Below, piece by piece: positions 11,185 through 22,483 of a stretch of DNA of 64,000 bases (position 1 is the first letter of the stretch; each line of letters begins with the position of its first letter). Below the pieces are notes generated by a model. That model saw only the letters and a list, made by a program, of their open reading frames with translations, did no database searches and was not told the DNA's origin. The DNA is taken from NCBI GenBank assembly GCA_905183005.1, contig CAJJDO010000098.1:186001-250000 (forward strand), in the 5' to 3' direction. The position numbers were made by a program, and so were the translations under genes. The DNA comes from Paramecium pentaurelia (Eukaryota; Ciliophora; Oligohymenophorea; Peniculida; Parameciidae).

Positions 11185-11964
11185 TCAATGAGTAGCTGAT
11201 TAGTTATTTGGAGCTGTGAATGGTCTTCTTTATTCAAGGAAATCATCAAATTCTCCATCTGCACGTCTTACCTATAAATAGTAAATCTTTACCTATTATT
11301 AAGATTTGGTCTTTATTAAGCTGCTCTCAATTATCTCATCACATTCATAACAATTTCTGCTGTTCTTTCAATACTTAATTATTTTCCAGCTCCTAATTTA
11401 GCTTTTTCATCCTTTACCAATTCACTTAATAAAATAATATTCAAAATATATACCTAATATGATCAATAACTTAATCTTCAATAGCTTTTCCACCATTCTT
11501 TCTTTATTCATATGCTTCTTGTTAATTTGCTAAATATTAATTCCAAATTGTGTAAGTAAATAATTAATATGGATGAGAATTGTAAGATACTAATTCAAAA
11601 TCTCTATCAATTTAATCTACCATTCTTCTTTCACCACCATGTTTAATTTGAGTCACTTAACATTCAGCAATGTGTGGTACAATGAAAAATGTTCTTAAAC
11701 CCATCTAAAATAATTCCTCCAATTCTTTATTACCAAAGAAGTACTATTTACAATGTCTTGAAATCTTTCTATATGAATGATAAGCTAATAAATAAATTTT
11801 ATTTCATTGCCTCTCAAAAATGAATTATGATCATAACGACATCTAATACCGATGGTGAATTCTGAGCTTGATGGTCTAGGAGCATTAAAATTCTTAGGAT
11901 GCCAATTATTTTTCCATCCAGCTCTAGTCCAGAAGAATGACTTATTTCTGATTTTATAAACCAT
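11185..11964 (-). CDS. Unknown protein, possibly mitochondrial, 232 aa
   Basis: The ATG is at 11964-11962 and TGA at 11187-11185. The N-terminus is Trp/Arg/Lys-rich without acidic residues (MVYKIRNKSFFWTRAGWK), compatible with a mitochondrial presequence, though this is inference only. The rest is helical and charged (ELEELFQMGLRTFFIVPHIA; RADGEFDDFLEQRRPF). Introns: 11425-11453 and 11267-11292, both ending AAG, and 11785-11810. The last starts with GC, not GT, yet exactly 26 nt must be removed to keep one frame. No family recognised; ciliate-specific is likely. Confidence 0.72.
11785..11810 (-). other. Candidate GC-AG micro-intron, 26 nt
   Basis: On the coding strand this is GCAATGAAAT...TTATTAG. 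No GT donor exists between the two frames that must be joined. Removing exactly these 26 nt links NSFLR to AYHSYRKISRHC in frame. The size and TTAG end fit the other micro-introns, while the donor is GCA in place of GTA. Confidence 0.55.
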
Positions 11965-12219
11965 AAATTAATATCTTTTTTTATATAAAAACACTTTCAA
12001 AAACAAACTATTCAATTTTTTGCAATGTTATCAAATCAATATAAATATTTAAATATTGAATTATTAAGGTTCATCTTGTTCATCTCATTTCAATCAAAAG
12101 TTATAAAAAACAGAATTCATCTAATCCAATTAAAACTAATAAATTTAATAAGAATTATAGATATAATCAGAGAATATTAAGCTTAAAAACTATTTTAACA
12201 TTAATTAATAATTAAAATT

Positions 12220-12754
12220 ATGTCAAATATATTTTTCGAGCCTGATGATCTATTCAATCCTTCTACTTTAAACAATTTAGATGAAAAGAGCTAATATGAG
12301 GTCTGTGATGAATAATAGGAAGGAGAAAAACTATATTATAGTTCTAATTCCATTCAAAATCAGAAAGCTTAAAACAAAAATTATTAAGAAGCAAAGAATA
12401 TCCCTAAAAATATGGGAGTACTAATTAAGAATTACTTTCGTAATTATTACATTAATTTTAGTCAACAATTATAAAGATTTAGTCAGATAGAATATTACTA
12501 TAAAAAAGTTTATTAGTAAAGTAAACAATAAAAAGAACTATACTCGAAAAGATTTAAAGGTCCTTTTCTCTAATGAAGAGGCTAGATTCATTTGCAAAGA
12601 ATATTTATCAAGCTTTTAAATCATAAAGGATATACTGAAGTCTACTAAGATAAGTGATTCTGAAGTGATTCTTAAATATGTCAAAAAATTATTCATTGGA
12701 ACCCAAGATCCATAATCCCTCTCCTCTCTTAAATATTCAAATTAAGAGTTTTGA
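12220..12754 (+). CDS. Unknown protein, 170 aa
   Basis: ATG 12220, TGA 12752-12754, one 22-nt intron (12440-12461, GTAATT...TTTTAG). The N-terminal half is acidic, Asn/Gln/Ser-rich and likely disordered (FFEPDDLFNPSTLNNLDEK). The C-terminal half is basic and helical (KDLKVLFSNEEARFICKEY), ending in a Ser-rich tail. No signal peptide, membrane helix or known motif is seen. Confidence 0.65.
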
Positions 12755-13157
12755 TATTATTTATTTATCAATAAATTTTTATACTAAGAATTAACTTAAT
12801 GGTGTACATGAATTTTAATAAAATACAACCTTAAATCTTGTGCTATTAAATTAATAATTCCTAATATAAAAATAAGAAGACTAAAGATTAATAGAATCTG
12901 TAATTTAATATAAATATCAACCTTTGATTTAATTAAGTATTATACATAATAAATTGTATATTATTAGATTTATTAAATGAAGATCAGATGTATAATCTTG
13001 GTTATTTTTTTATGATTATAAAGTAATATAGAAAACAAAGAATTTTTCGACTTATTCATATAATAAAGTTTTTAAATATCTATACAGTCCAAGTTTCTTC
13101 TCCTAAAATATTTGAGGATTATTTACTTTTTAAAATTAATTTTAAAGATTTTAATTA
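12755..13157. other. AT-rich intergenic region
   Basis: About 0.4 kb with no gene I can support. It presumably holds the 3' end of the upstream gene and the promoter of the eL31 gene. Nothing else recognised. Confidence 0.6.
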
Positions 13158-13540
13158 ATGGGAAAGAAAGAAAAGGGAAAGCCTAATCCTTTAGGTGAAG
13201 TGAGCAGAGACTATACTATTAATATTCATAAAGCTGTTCACAAAGAGACTTTTAAAAGAAAGGCACCCAGAGCTGTGAGTCACATTATTAGATTTGGTAA
13301 AAAGTGAAGGGATTGTGTTTAGCTTAAAAGAATATGTTAACTGATGATGTTAGAGTCGATCCATAATTAAATGAGGCCATTTGGGCAAGAGGAATTCGTA
13401 ATTTACCAAGAAGAATTAGGGTTAGATTGTAAAGAAAGAAGAAGGAAGAAGATGATGGTAAAGGAAAGTATTATACACTTGCATAATATGTTCCAGTAGA
13501 TTCATTTGACAATCTTAAGACAGAAATTACAAAATAATGA
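13158..13540 (+). CDS. RPL31: Ribosomal protein eL31 (L31e), large subunit
   Basis: Component of the cytosolic 60S subunit near the exit tunnel. 118 aa after removing one 26-nt intron (13297-13322). Family hallmarks are SRDYTINIHKAVH, KRKAPRAVSHIIRF, DPQLNEAIWARGIRNLPRR and the end of the conserved core YYTLAQYVPV. Length is typical. Less biased to A/T at third positions than neighbours, as is usual for highly expressed genes. Stop is TGA after a TAA-coded glutamine. Confidence 0.97.
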
Positions 13541-13590
13541 TGATTAACATAAGTTTAATAAATATTCAAATAAATTCATATCATTAATAT

Positions 13591-15178
13591 ATGTAATCCT
13601 GGTAAACTTGTGCATTATCTGGTGAATTAATAGAAACACCAGTAATATCTAAAGTCAGTGGACATATATATGAAAAAAGATTAATTGAAAAGCATATTGA
13701 AAGTACAGGTACATGTCCAATAACAGGAAGACCTTTGAATTTAGAAGACTTAATTGAAGTATTATTATAATTTCAAATAATAAGGTTAAAGTAGCTAAAG
13801 TTTAAAAGCCAAGACCAGTAACAGCTACATCAATACCTTCATTACTATCCCTTTTATAAAATGAATGGGATGCTTTATTATTGGAGCAATTTTAATTGAA
13901 ATAACATTTAGAATAAGTAAGACATGAATTAACTCATGCACTATATTAACATGATGCTGCATGTCGTGTGATAGCAAAATTAATAAAAGAGAGAGATTAA
14001 GCAAGAATAGAATTAGCGCAATTACAAAATAAATTAAATCATAAAGTAGAAGTAGAAACTAATAATATTCCTGAAAAATTATCAGCAAATTATGTATCTG
14101 AAATAGAATAAAATGCATTAAAATTAACAAGCTAAAGAAAAGTTTTGAGAAAGCAATAATCATATTTTGATTAATTTCCTAGTCCTCAAGTACTCTAATT
14201 CAATATTTTAGATTTTATCTAATTATGAAATTAAGTAATAACACACTTAAACTTAAGGTGGAATTTCATTAGATATCTATGCAAATTATTTACTTGTAGG
14301 TGGTTAAGCTGGCTTAGTTTCATTGTATCGTTCTGAAGTATTATTGTATTAGAATCAATAAAATAATTAACCAATAAATACAATCAAATTTTTCATTATT
14401 GATGAACATTTAAGATTTGTTTCATCAACTTCAGAAGGAGATTTAGTCATTTATTAATATAATACTGAATCTAATGAGGGAATAGTAGCTTTTACCATAA
14501 AAGTAGGATAGAATATCACTGGATTAGAAATTCATCCTCTTGGATACATTGCTATTATTGTGACTTCTGAAGGTCTTTTGTTATTTTATGACTTAAGATC
14601 TGGTTTATAAATTAGTAAAGTGACTGATTTTGAAGGATAATGTAAATTTACTTCGGTTGCTATTCATCCTGATGGATTGTTATTAGCAATTGGATAAGAA
14701 AATTCGTAGATTAAAATTTGGAAAATTACATCAGGTTAACTTGTTGCTCAATTTGAAGGATAAGAAGTAATGAAAAATAAATAATATTTAGGGATCTATA
14801 AATCAGGTTGCATTCTCTGAGAATGGAGTTAATTTGGCATCATGTTCACAAACTGAAGTGTTATAATGGGATTTAAGAAATCCTGGATAATTCTAAAAAT
14901 TGTTTTAATCATAAAAAATAAGTTTTATTTAAATCTATATTTTATTTAGGTAGTATTTCTTATGATAGATCAGGAGCATATTTAGCTGTAGGTGAAAATA
15001 AGAATATACATTTATTTGACATAAAAAAATAATAAGAATTTTTCAAATTTGAGAGTCATAGAGATACTGTGACTGGTATCAAGTAATTGAATATATATAT
15101 TATTATAGATTTGGTGAATTTAATAAAAATATTTATAGCTGTAGTTTTGATAAACAAGTAAATATATATGGTAATTGA
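13591..15178 (+). CDS. PRP19: Pre-mRNA-processing factor 19 (PRP19), U-box and WD40
   Basis: U-box ubiquitin ligase and core of the NineTeen complex that activates the spliceosome. 486 aa. The N-terminal U-box (residues 1 to about 60) has CALSGELIETPV, GHIYEKRLIEKHI and CPITGRPL. The middle holds the PRP19 tetramerisation coiled coil (LLLEQFQLKQHLEQVRHEL). The C-terminal half is a WD40 propeller (FTSVAIHPDGLLLAIGQ; VLQWDLRNPGQF; SISYDRSGAYLAVG) ending KNIYSCSFDKQVNIY. Introns: 13759-13784, 14190-14211, 14767-14791, 14922-14949 (GTT start), 15083-15108. It starts 50 bp after the eL31 stop, on the same strand. Confidence 0.95.
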
Positions 15179-15617
15179 AAGAGTCTTTAATTTTATAAAT
15201 ATTTATTCAATATATTTTTTAAACAGATATAAAATAAATTTTAAAAATTTGAAATAAAATTACAATAAATTTTATTTTTTTTGTTTGTGTATGAATCCTT
15301 TTTAGTAAATAAAAATAAAAATGTTATATGTTTAATAAACAATTTATATAATAATAATTATTAAGAATTTATCTTATTAAAAGGACTTAATTTAATTAAA
15401 TATGGATAGAAATTTTTTGTGATTTTTTAGTTAACATTTCATGTTGTATTTGATTAAATAATTTTAGAGGGTATAGTCTTTGTTATCTTATAACTGTTTT
15501 TGTTTAAAATAAATGGAAATAAGACAATACTATTGTATATATCCATAATTGAAGAGTGATAAAAAATAGTTGAGTCAATGATTATGTATTTTTGTATAAT
15601 TGTTTATTTATTTATAT
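15179..15617. other. AT-rich intergenic region
   Basis: Convergent intergenic space of about 0.44 kb between PRP19 and a minus-strand small gene. No supported gene and no motif recognised. Confidence 0.6.
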
Positions 15618-15919
15618 TCATTGTTGAGTATTAAACTAAGAGAGAGGAGATTGTTGATTATTGAAGACAATTTTTGATTCAGCAGATTCAGAGGCAAATT
15701 CTCTAGAAATAATGTTAAATGATATAATACCTGTCAAAGATTTGCTTTTCTGAATCAGAAGAAATACTACTCTTAATATCGGAACAACTTTCTGATGAAT
15801 AATACTCATTTTAAATTTCTATAATATTAACGTTGATTAGTACATTCACACTTTTTAATTGCTTTTGCAAAAATGACTGAGCGAAGACTATCATAGCCGA
15901 ATGAGGAATGAAGAGACAT
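15618..15919 (-). CDS. Small Ser-rich protein, 82 aa
   Basis: ATG 15919-15917, TGA 15620-15618. Two introns are needed: 15843-15819 (25 nt) and 15730-15703 (28 nt), both GTA...TAG. The product starts MSLHSSFGYDSLRSVIFAKA and continues with acidic Ser-rich stretches (SESCSDIKSSISSDSEKQ), so it is probably disordered and phosphorylatable. Two canonical introns plus an exact codon count argue for a real gene despite its size. No family recognised. Confidence 0.6.
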
Positions 15920-16073
15920 TTTTTTGTTTTTACAATTGTATTAGAAAATATTTAATGGATTTCGTTTTTAACTACATTGTTTAATACAAAATTAATACGA
16001 AGTAACAATAGCATCATGATTATTTTGTGATTATATAAAATCATTAATATAAAATATTTATTACAGTTAAAGA

Positions 16074-16911
16074 ATGAACCTTAGTTATGATTTAGCAACA
16101 GTCACAAATCCTGTAGATGATGTTCCTCCTTTAGGATTATCAGTTTGTTAACAAGTCTATTTAGAATTAGCAATGTTAGGAATGATAGTCATTCCATGGA
16201 TAAGTTTGAAATTTTGATAATAAATAATAGCACTTTCCATAACAACATCTGCACTCTTATGTTTACTAACTTACATGATGTTAATAATTCTAGTGATCTA
16301 CTTTTACATATTTTTTTTGGCACAAGGAAAAAGAGTATTGGAATTTTATATGGCAGGTATAATAAATAAAATAATGAGGGTGAATTCATTTTTAAAAAGG
16401 AGAATACATAACTTTTGATATTGTCTACAATAATAACTTTTATATCTTTCTTTACTCTTACTATATTGTTTCTCTCTTAATAAAACACAAGAATCTATAA
16501 ATCATACTTTGATGAATCAAATACTTCATATATGGTTTTATTTATGACATTATTTGTAATTGGTTTAGGAATATTGGAGGAATATTTTTGGAGAAGTAAT
16601 AAAGTTAATTAAAGCATTTAGATTTTATGATAAAAACACTTCCATCAGGATGGATTGTAGCATTATTTGTTGGTTTACATTTTGCATTACTTGTTATGAT
16701 GATAACAAGTTCAATTGTAGAATGGCAATATTGTGTTTTATTGGGAGTATTATCAGTGGTTTGGCATATGGTAATGGTTTATGCAAGAAAAGTAAATTTA
16801 GATAATATTTAGTTACTTAAATTTTCATCAGTTTTAGTGTATGGAATAGCTGCAAGATTTGGTATCTACACTGCATTTTATATATTATTTTTGAACATTA
16901 AATTGGGTTGA
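16074..16911 (+). CDS. Seven-helix membrane protein, unknown, 254 aa
   Basis: ATG 16074, TGA 16909-16911. Seven hydrophobic segments are visible, for example MLGMIVIPWI, CLLTYMMLIILVIYFYIFF, LLILSTIITFISFFTLTILF, MVLFMTLFVIGLGILEE, IVALFVGLHFALLVMMI, CVLLGVLSVVWHMVMVY and the last one near the C-terminus. Introns: 16204-16230 (GTT start), 16380-16399 (20 nt, GTG...AAG, least certain) and 16596-16621. The spliced length is an exact multiple of three. No signature of a known receptor or transporter family was recognised. Convergent with the SUN gene, 40 bp apart. Confidence 0.7.
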
Positions 16912-16951
16912 TTTGATTAACCTATATATAAATATATATATATATTAAAAA

Positions 16952-18400
16952 TCAATGTGCTTTTTTTGATTTTCCATTTTAGGGTTTTATTTATGAGATA
17001 GATTTTCTATTAATTTAATTTTCAATTAGTTAAGGAGTTAATAATTCAGGTTAAGATTTAACTATTGTACTACAAATTTTAGTAGAAACTCTATTATGTT
17101 AAATTGTTTATTATTTATTTTAATTACAAAAACTTATGAGAATTAATATAATTGCTATTGCTATTAATATAATAAACATAGCTAAGAATTTACGATATAA
17201 AAATTCTAAATCTTCTTTTAAATTATTATTAACTAATTTTTATTCTTAAATTGAAGTCATTATTTATTATTAAAAAGATTTGATTTCATCCTATTCTTAT
17301 AAATATTATAAATCCTATTATTTAATTGAATTGATTTCATTTTTAAATAATTCTACATTATGAGACAATATTAAGATATTTTAAGCAGTCACTTTGAATA
17401 GTGATTATCTTGATTCATAGGGTAATACATTTATATATTAACTTTCTATTTTTTTAGAAGGTTAATTGCTGTAAAAATAATCAACAACTGAACATGTATC
17501 ATTTTTAGATCGATCTTCTTCTTCTGAAACCTCATTTTAATTAATTTCTTATTACTCTTATGTTGAGTTTTCAGTTTTAGTTTCAGGTTTAATAACTTTT
17601 TTATCTCTTTTATGTGAATCAATCAAATCACCAATAACAGTTTAACCAAATACTCTAAATTTAATATTAACAAAATTTAACCTAATTTGAGTTAAAGTAC
17701 AATGAAATTCTGCATTATGAAATTCTACAATATGTATTTTTAAATATCTAAGGAATCGTTATTCTAAATTGAATATCTACCATTCATTAGAATCTTCAGC
17801 ATAAAAATTACCTAAAAGTTCCCATTCTTTAGTTGGATAAACAACACTTCCATAGACCTAACAAGTATTAAATTATATAAAATACTTAAAAGTTTTTGAT
17901 GGTTGAAGAATACAATTCTTTATTTATAAAAGTTATAGTTTCTAAAGAAATCTCTTCTTTTAAACATACAACAAAAAACACATCTTTTTAATTACATTCT
18001 GTAATCATATATCTTATTAATAATAATAATTATACACTTCAGTTGAATCAACTAATACATTATCAACTTATTATAATGCATTACTTTTAGTTAAAATTAT
18101 AGCACCTCCAAAATAATTAGCAAAATTTTATGCTGATGGTATATATTTTTAAATTAATTTATTAGGAGGCATAGATCCTAATTAATCTAACCAATTATCA
18201 AAAATGGATATTGTATTTAACGAATAATGTTAAATATTTTGAATAATCGTAATAAGGAGATGTTCATAAAATGATAATTTATCTGATACATTGTCTTAAT
18301 TGTTGATAATTCTTTGTATTTTAAGGTATGTTTGTATACAATCGTCCCATTTGAATAAAATAAAAGGTACAAAGAATAATAATATCAGACTCTTTTTCAT
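16952..18400 (-). CDS. SUN-domain protein, SLP1/SUCO-like
   Basis: 456 aa. N-terminal signal sequence (MKKSLILLFFVPFILF). A SUN-like domain follows around residues 95-230, with NYFGGAIILTKSNALQQVDN, VYMITECNQKDVFFVVCLKE, YSSTIKNFQ, PTKEWELLGNF and RYLKIHIVEFHNAEFHCTLT. This order matches the SLP1/SUCO branch, whose members are ER/nuclear-envelope glycoproteins linked to membrane-protein biogenesis. Coiled coil and one membrane helix (FLAMFIILIAIAIILILISF) near residue 390. Introns: 18013-18035, 17868-17885 plus the following bases to 17895, and 17655-17681. Its ATG overlaps the TGA of the upstream MYB gene. Confidence 0.85.
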
Positions 18401-19974
18401 TATTAAATTTATATCAAATTCGGAAGTGATCTCGGAATCGATATGCTTGATCTCCTCAAATCATTGAATTAACTCTCTGTTTTCCAACGTTACAAGTATT
18501 TGATGGCCGAATTTGTTATCATGTCAAGGGAATTCACATATATCGGTTTGGAAATAATTTCTGATGTTTCTAAATTAAAGAATCCATCTAAATCATTTGG
18601 TTAAAAATGTGATTAACTTTTGAGAGGTTCTTCTATTTCTTCAATCATACTGAGTGTAGATCTGAAATTTTAAAAACCTACATCAAAAGCACATAATTCA
18701 CTCTTAATTTTATCAAATTGATCTTTAAATTATTGCTGTTACTATTAATGATAACCTAAATATTGAATCAATAAATCTTGAGTACAGAAATATATAATGT
18801 TTTTACTTACATTTACTAAACAAGGTGTTAATTCCATAATATTTTATTCAGTCTCTAAATTTCCAATAGTATATTAGACATTAATTTAAGTTCGTGATTA
18901 AGATTGTCTCCTTACTTAATTATCTACATTATCTATTAATTCAAATGATTTCTTCTTTATATTTTTATTCTAGCTTTCAGAACTCCTCCATTTTAATTTA
19001 GATAATAATGCATCAATTGCTAATTTTTACATATCAGTTATTTCAGGTCCAGTGCAACCTGACAATAAATCATCCAAATTAGTAGCTGATCCATTTTAAG
19101 TCTATCTATAATAATTTTAATAATGTACATACATCACTGGTAAATCCTTTTCTCTTTTTATTAAACTATTAAATCGATTTTTTAGATTATTTTCACTTCT
19201 CTTTCCATCCATAATTTTAGATATTTCTGCCCATCTTCTTCCTTATTCTTTAACAAGATTTAATAATTATATATCTTCTTCATCAGTCCAAGGTTATCTT
19301 AAATAGATATTAATATTTATAATTTACTTAGAAATCTTTGGATTCAAATGATTAAGCCATCTTTCTCTACATTATTTACTTGATCTATATATATTTGAAT
19401 TTTAATTTAATTCTTAAGCAATTTAACTCCATTTTTAACCCATATCAACTGATTAATATTGTAGAATGATATCATATAATTTTTTATCTTCTTCTGGTTA
19501 AAAAGGTTATTATTGAAGTGCAATTTTTTGCATTTGAGACCACTTCTATTTGCATTAATCTTTATCTCTTCTACATATCATTTTTGATATCTCTTCAAAC
19601 AATTCAGATGATAAATCTCTAATATCTTCATTTCTCATAATACTCAATTTTCCAATAAGCCAAATAAGTACTTTCTTTTCGTTGAGTGTCCAATTCTTCT
19701 TAAGATTTGTATTCCAACCACTAGTTGTTAGAATCTCTTATTATATACGATTGATCTCTTTATCAGATGGAAATTCAGTGATGCCTAAATTAAAGAACTC
19801 TTTCATATATTCAAATTTAGTAAACTTTATTTCCTAAGCTTAGGGATAGAATAACTAGAATTCTTAATAGAAATTATAATCTTCATTATCTGAGTTTTTG
19901 CGTTAAGAGATTGCAGTCTTACATTTACTTTTTGAATTTCTTCTTTCTGCCAAACTCCTATTTCGATTACTCAT
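18397..19974 (-). CDS. MYB-domain protein with three SANT/MYB repeats
   Basis: 515 aa, probably a DNA-binding transcription factor or snRNA-activating factor. A divergent first repeat (KNWTLNEKKVLIWLIGKL...CKQKWSQM) is followed by two clear repeats: PFQPEEDKKLYDII...QCRERWLNHLNPKIS and PWTDEEDIQLLNLVKEQGRR...KNRFNSLIKRE. One 30-nt intron (19327-19298, ends AAG) sits exactly between repeats; removing it restores the consensus linker NHLNPKISKQPWTDEED. The tail is Gln/Ser-rich. The stop codon overlaps the SUN gene start (ATGA, 4 nt). An upstream exon starting at ATG 20226 could extend it in frame (see 19975-20305). Confidence 0.85.
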
Positions 19975-20305
19975 ATTAAATTTATTATTGAAAATAACAC
20001 TCTATAAACATTCATTTACTCTCTGGTTTTAATCTACTTTACTTTTTCCTATCATTTTTATCAAACCAATCAAGACTTATGCCAATCACAAAATTAATAC
20101 AAACTAACTCCAACAAAAAAATAAGATTGGTAGACGTAACTAAATTCATATTAATATTATATACTCTTGAAAAAGATCTAATTAACCTTATTCATTTATA
20201 ACATTACTATTATCCATACTTTCCATTATTATTGAAAATAAACCCAAATCAGTATTTTTTATTACTACTAACAATCCTAATACAATATCTAAAATTTAAA
20301 TACTA
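19975..20305. other. Divergent intergenic space with possible MYB 5' exons
   Basis: On the minus strand an ATG at 20226-20224 (MESMDNSNVINEQGQ...) can be joined in frame to the MYB gene by introns 20164-20140 (25 nt, GTATAT...TTTAG) and 20104-20076 (29 nt, ends AAG), giving 581 aa in total. The exon content is only partly protein-like, so I left it out of the main call. Confidence 0.35.
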
Positions 20306-20902
20306 ATGGAATCAATTGCATATAAATGGCAAATGCAATAAAAATAATATATTCCTAGTGAAAGTAATGGTAATTCTGAATCTCAATAGGCAAACTAAAG
20401 AAAATAAACACAGAATTACTTCGCAATAGATGAGTAACAAGCAAAAATGAGTTATTATAAATATGACTGTAGTTAATCAGAAGATGATGCTATCAAAATC
20501 TATCACTATAAATCCATAAGAATAAACGCTGCAACTACATAAGGAATAGTTAGTAAAGAATTAGTTAATTATTAATTAAATCCAAATACAATTTAGAAGA
20601 ATTCATTCCACTTATTTAAGAAAGGAACAACAAATGCTACACTTAATATATAAGCGGTATCATCCAAATGTTTTAAGTCGGATAATTTAATTTCTTCCAT
20701 TGCTAAAAGAACATTCTCTTCATCTTAATCTTCATTAAATAAGGATACCCAAAGTAAATTATCTGTATTTTCTCTCATTTTAATCTATAATCATATTTCT
20801 TAATCCACTAAAATAGAATCATCAAATTTACACATATTCAGTAATGCTCAAATTTAATTTAATACTTTATTTTTTAATAAATAAATACAATCTACATTCT
20901 GA
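20306..20902 (+). CDS. Unknown Ser/Gln-rich protein, 198 aa
   Basis: ATG 20306, first in-frame TGA 20900-20902, no intron required. Early part is Gln-rich (MESIAYKWQMQQKQYIPSES), the middle is basic/Ser-rich with IAKRTFSSSQSSLNKDTQ. The last 50 or so codons are less protein-like, so the true 3' end may differ (a GTATTT donor at about 20767 is possible). No family recognised. Confidence 0.5.
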
Positions 20903-21521
20903 TCTGTAATTCTAATTTATATAGTTATGTTACTTTCGAATATCCATAAGTTTTTCTTTCTTCTTAAATAAATATAACATTGCTGAACCACATTATGAGT
21001 TTTTGCAGCTTAAGCAGTGTTTAATCTCTTAAATCCTATGCAAAATTCACATTTTTCTACTTAGATTGTGCCATATATCTTCAAATTATAATTATTATTT
21101 AATCCAATTTATGTATATTATTTTATTAAATAAAATACACCTTGAATTAGTTTTATCTATTATTATTATATTTTTTCATTTCCTCATAGCTTATCTAACA
21201 ATTACTAATATTATTTGAATTCAATCTAACTTATTATTAATTAATTAGTTTAATTCTAATCTCATACACTTAAAAGATAGTTTGAATTTTATAGATTGAA
21301 ATTAATCAATTATCTAATTGGCTTTTATTAGATAAAGAAATAATTATTTAATCATTTAAAGTTTTTCCAAATATTTAAGAAGATATGAATTAAGTATATT
21401 TTTGAAGAATGTTATTATGATTCATTTTAAATAGAACTTAATCATATATCAGATTAATTTAATTATTCATAAATTGAAATATAGAAAATATTTGCTTAGT
21501 AATACATATACTAGTTGTATA
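20903..21521. other. AT-rich region with an uncertain minus-strand ORF
   Basis: A minus-strand candidate begins near 21075 with MAQSK, uses a canonical-looking 25-nt intron (GTAGAA...GCATAG), then reads KHCLSCKNSQCG and ends near 20822, overlapping the tail of the plus-strand gene. Other frames are also open, so coding cannot be decided by eye. Confidence 0.3.
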
Positions 21522-22361
21522 ATGGTTAAAAACAATGAAGTTAGATGTTAATTATTTCATCCTGGATATTAAATTAATTGATTTATTAAAAACTATATAT
21601 ATATATATTAATTGATTTATATAATTTTATAATTAAAAACAGTTGCCATCCTCCATCTAATAACATAGGTTTAAATTAATACGATATACATGATGATTAA
21701 AAAGATTGATGGCTATGACTAATTTTATTGTAAATACGAAAATTAATATAAAATATAAAACTACGACTCTTTTAGATTAATTTAAGATGTCATAAATGTG
21801 GTATAAGATTTTTATTCAATTTATATATTAATATATTATTAGATGTTTGATATTAACTAAATATTAGTTGCTTCTACATAATTAATTAATATTAAGAGAT
21901 AATGATGGAATTATGTTGTGAATTTTAATGGATTTAATAATACATAAGAAAATTTGGTTTATATTGATAATAATCAATAAATATCTTTATATAAAGATGA
22001 TGTTTAGTTATTTAATTTACTTTATTTAGATAGACAAATATAAATATATTATATATTATTTATCTAAGACAAAGATAAATATATTATATTTTTTTATCTA
22101 AATTATAATTAATTAATTATATTATTATTAACTTATAACATATTATTAATTAAAAGAATAGAGGGGAAAGAGAGTAACGAAATCAGATTTTTTGAATAGG
22201 AATTGTCTTTATTTAATATTTAAGACCTAATTATATAATATTATCATAAATTTTTTTGTGTTAACAAGAAATTATAAATAACATATGAATAACAAAATAA
22301 ATTTATATCATCTAGAAATTAACTATAAAATATCATGAATGATTAAAAGTATAATATTTGA
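21522..22361 (+). pseudogene. Probable decayed gene, unknown family
   Basis: Protein-like fragments occur in changing frames: MVKNNEVRCQLFHPGYQIN at 21522, then NSCHPPSNNIGL around 21645, then a long frame beginning DGYDQFYCKYENQYK near 21710 that is interrupted by TGA near 21903. No set of micro-introns I tried repairs it. The Cys/His pattern at the start recalls the N-termini of some Paramecium WD or RING-like proteins, but this is weak. Confidence 0.35.
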
Positions 22362-22483
22362 ATAAAGAAAGGAAATTTGCTGAAATATGTATTATTAATT
22401 CAAATCTTTAATACCCCCTTTGAATTTTTTATACTTCAATTCATGTTCTCAAAGCATTCTCAATATAAAAATAAATATTAGGA

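Noticed and set aside
16189..16389. Minus-strand 66-aa ORF opposite the seven-helix gene
   Set aside because: Shadow of the plus-strand membrane protein gene, crossing its introns.
18420..18560. GC-richer patch suggesting transferred DNA
   Set aside because: It lies inside the in-frame MYB coding sequence and shows no change of gene content or codon logic.
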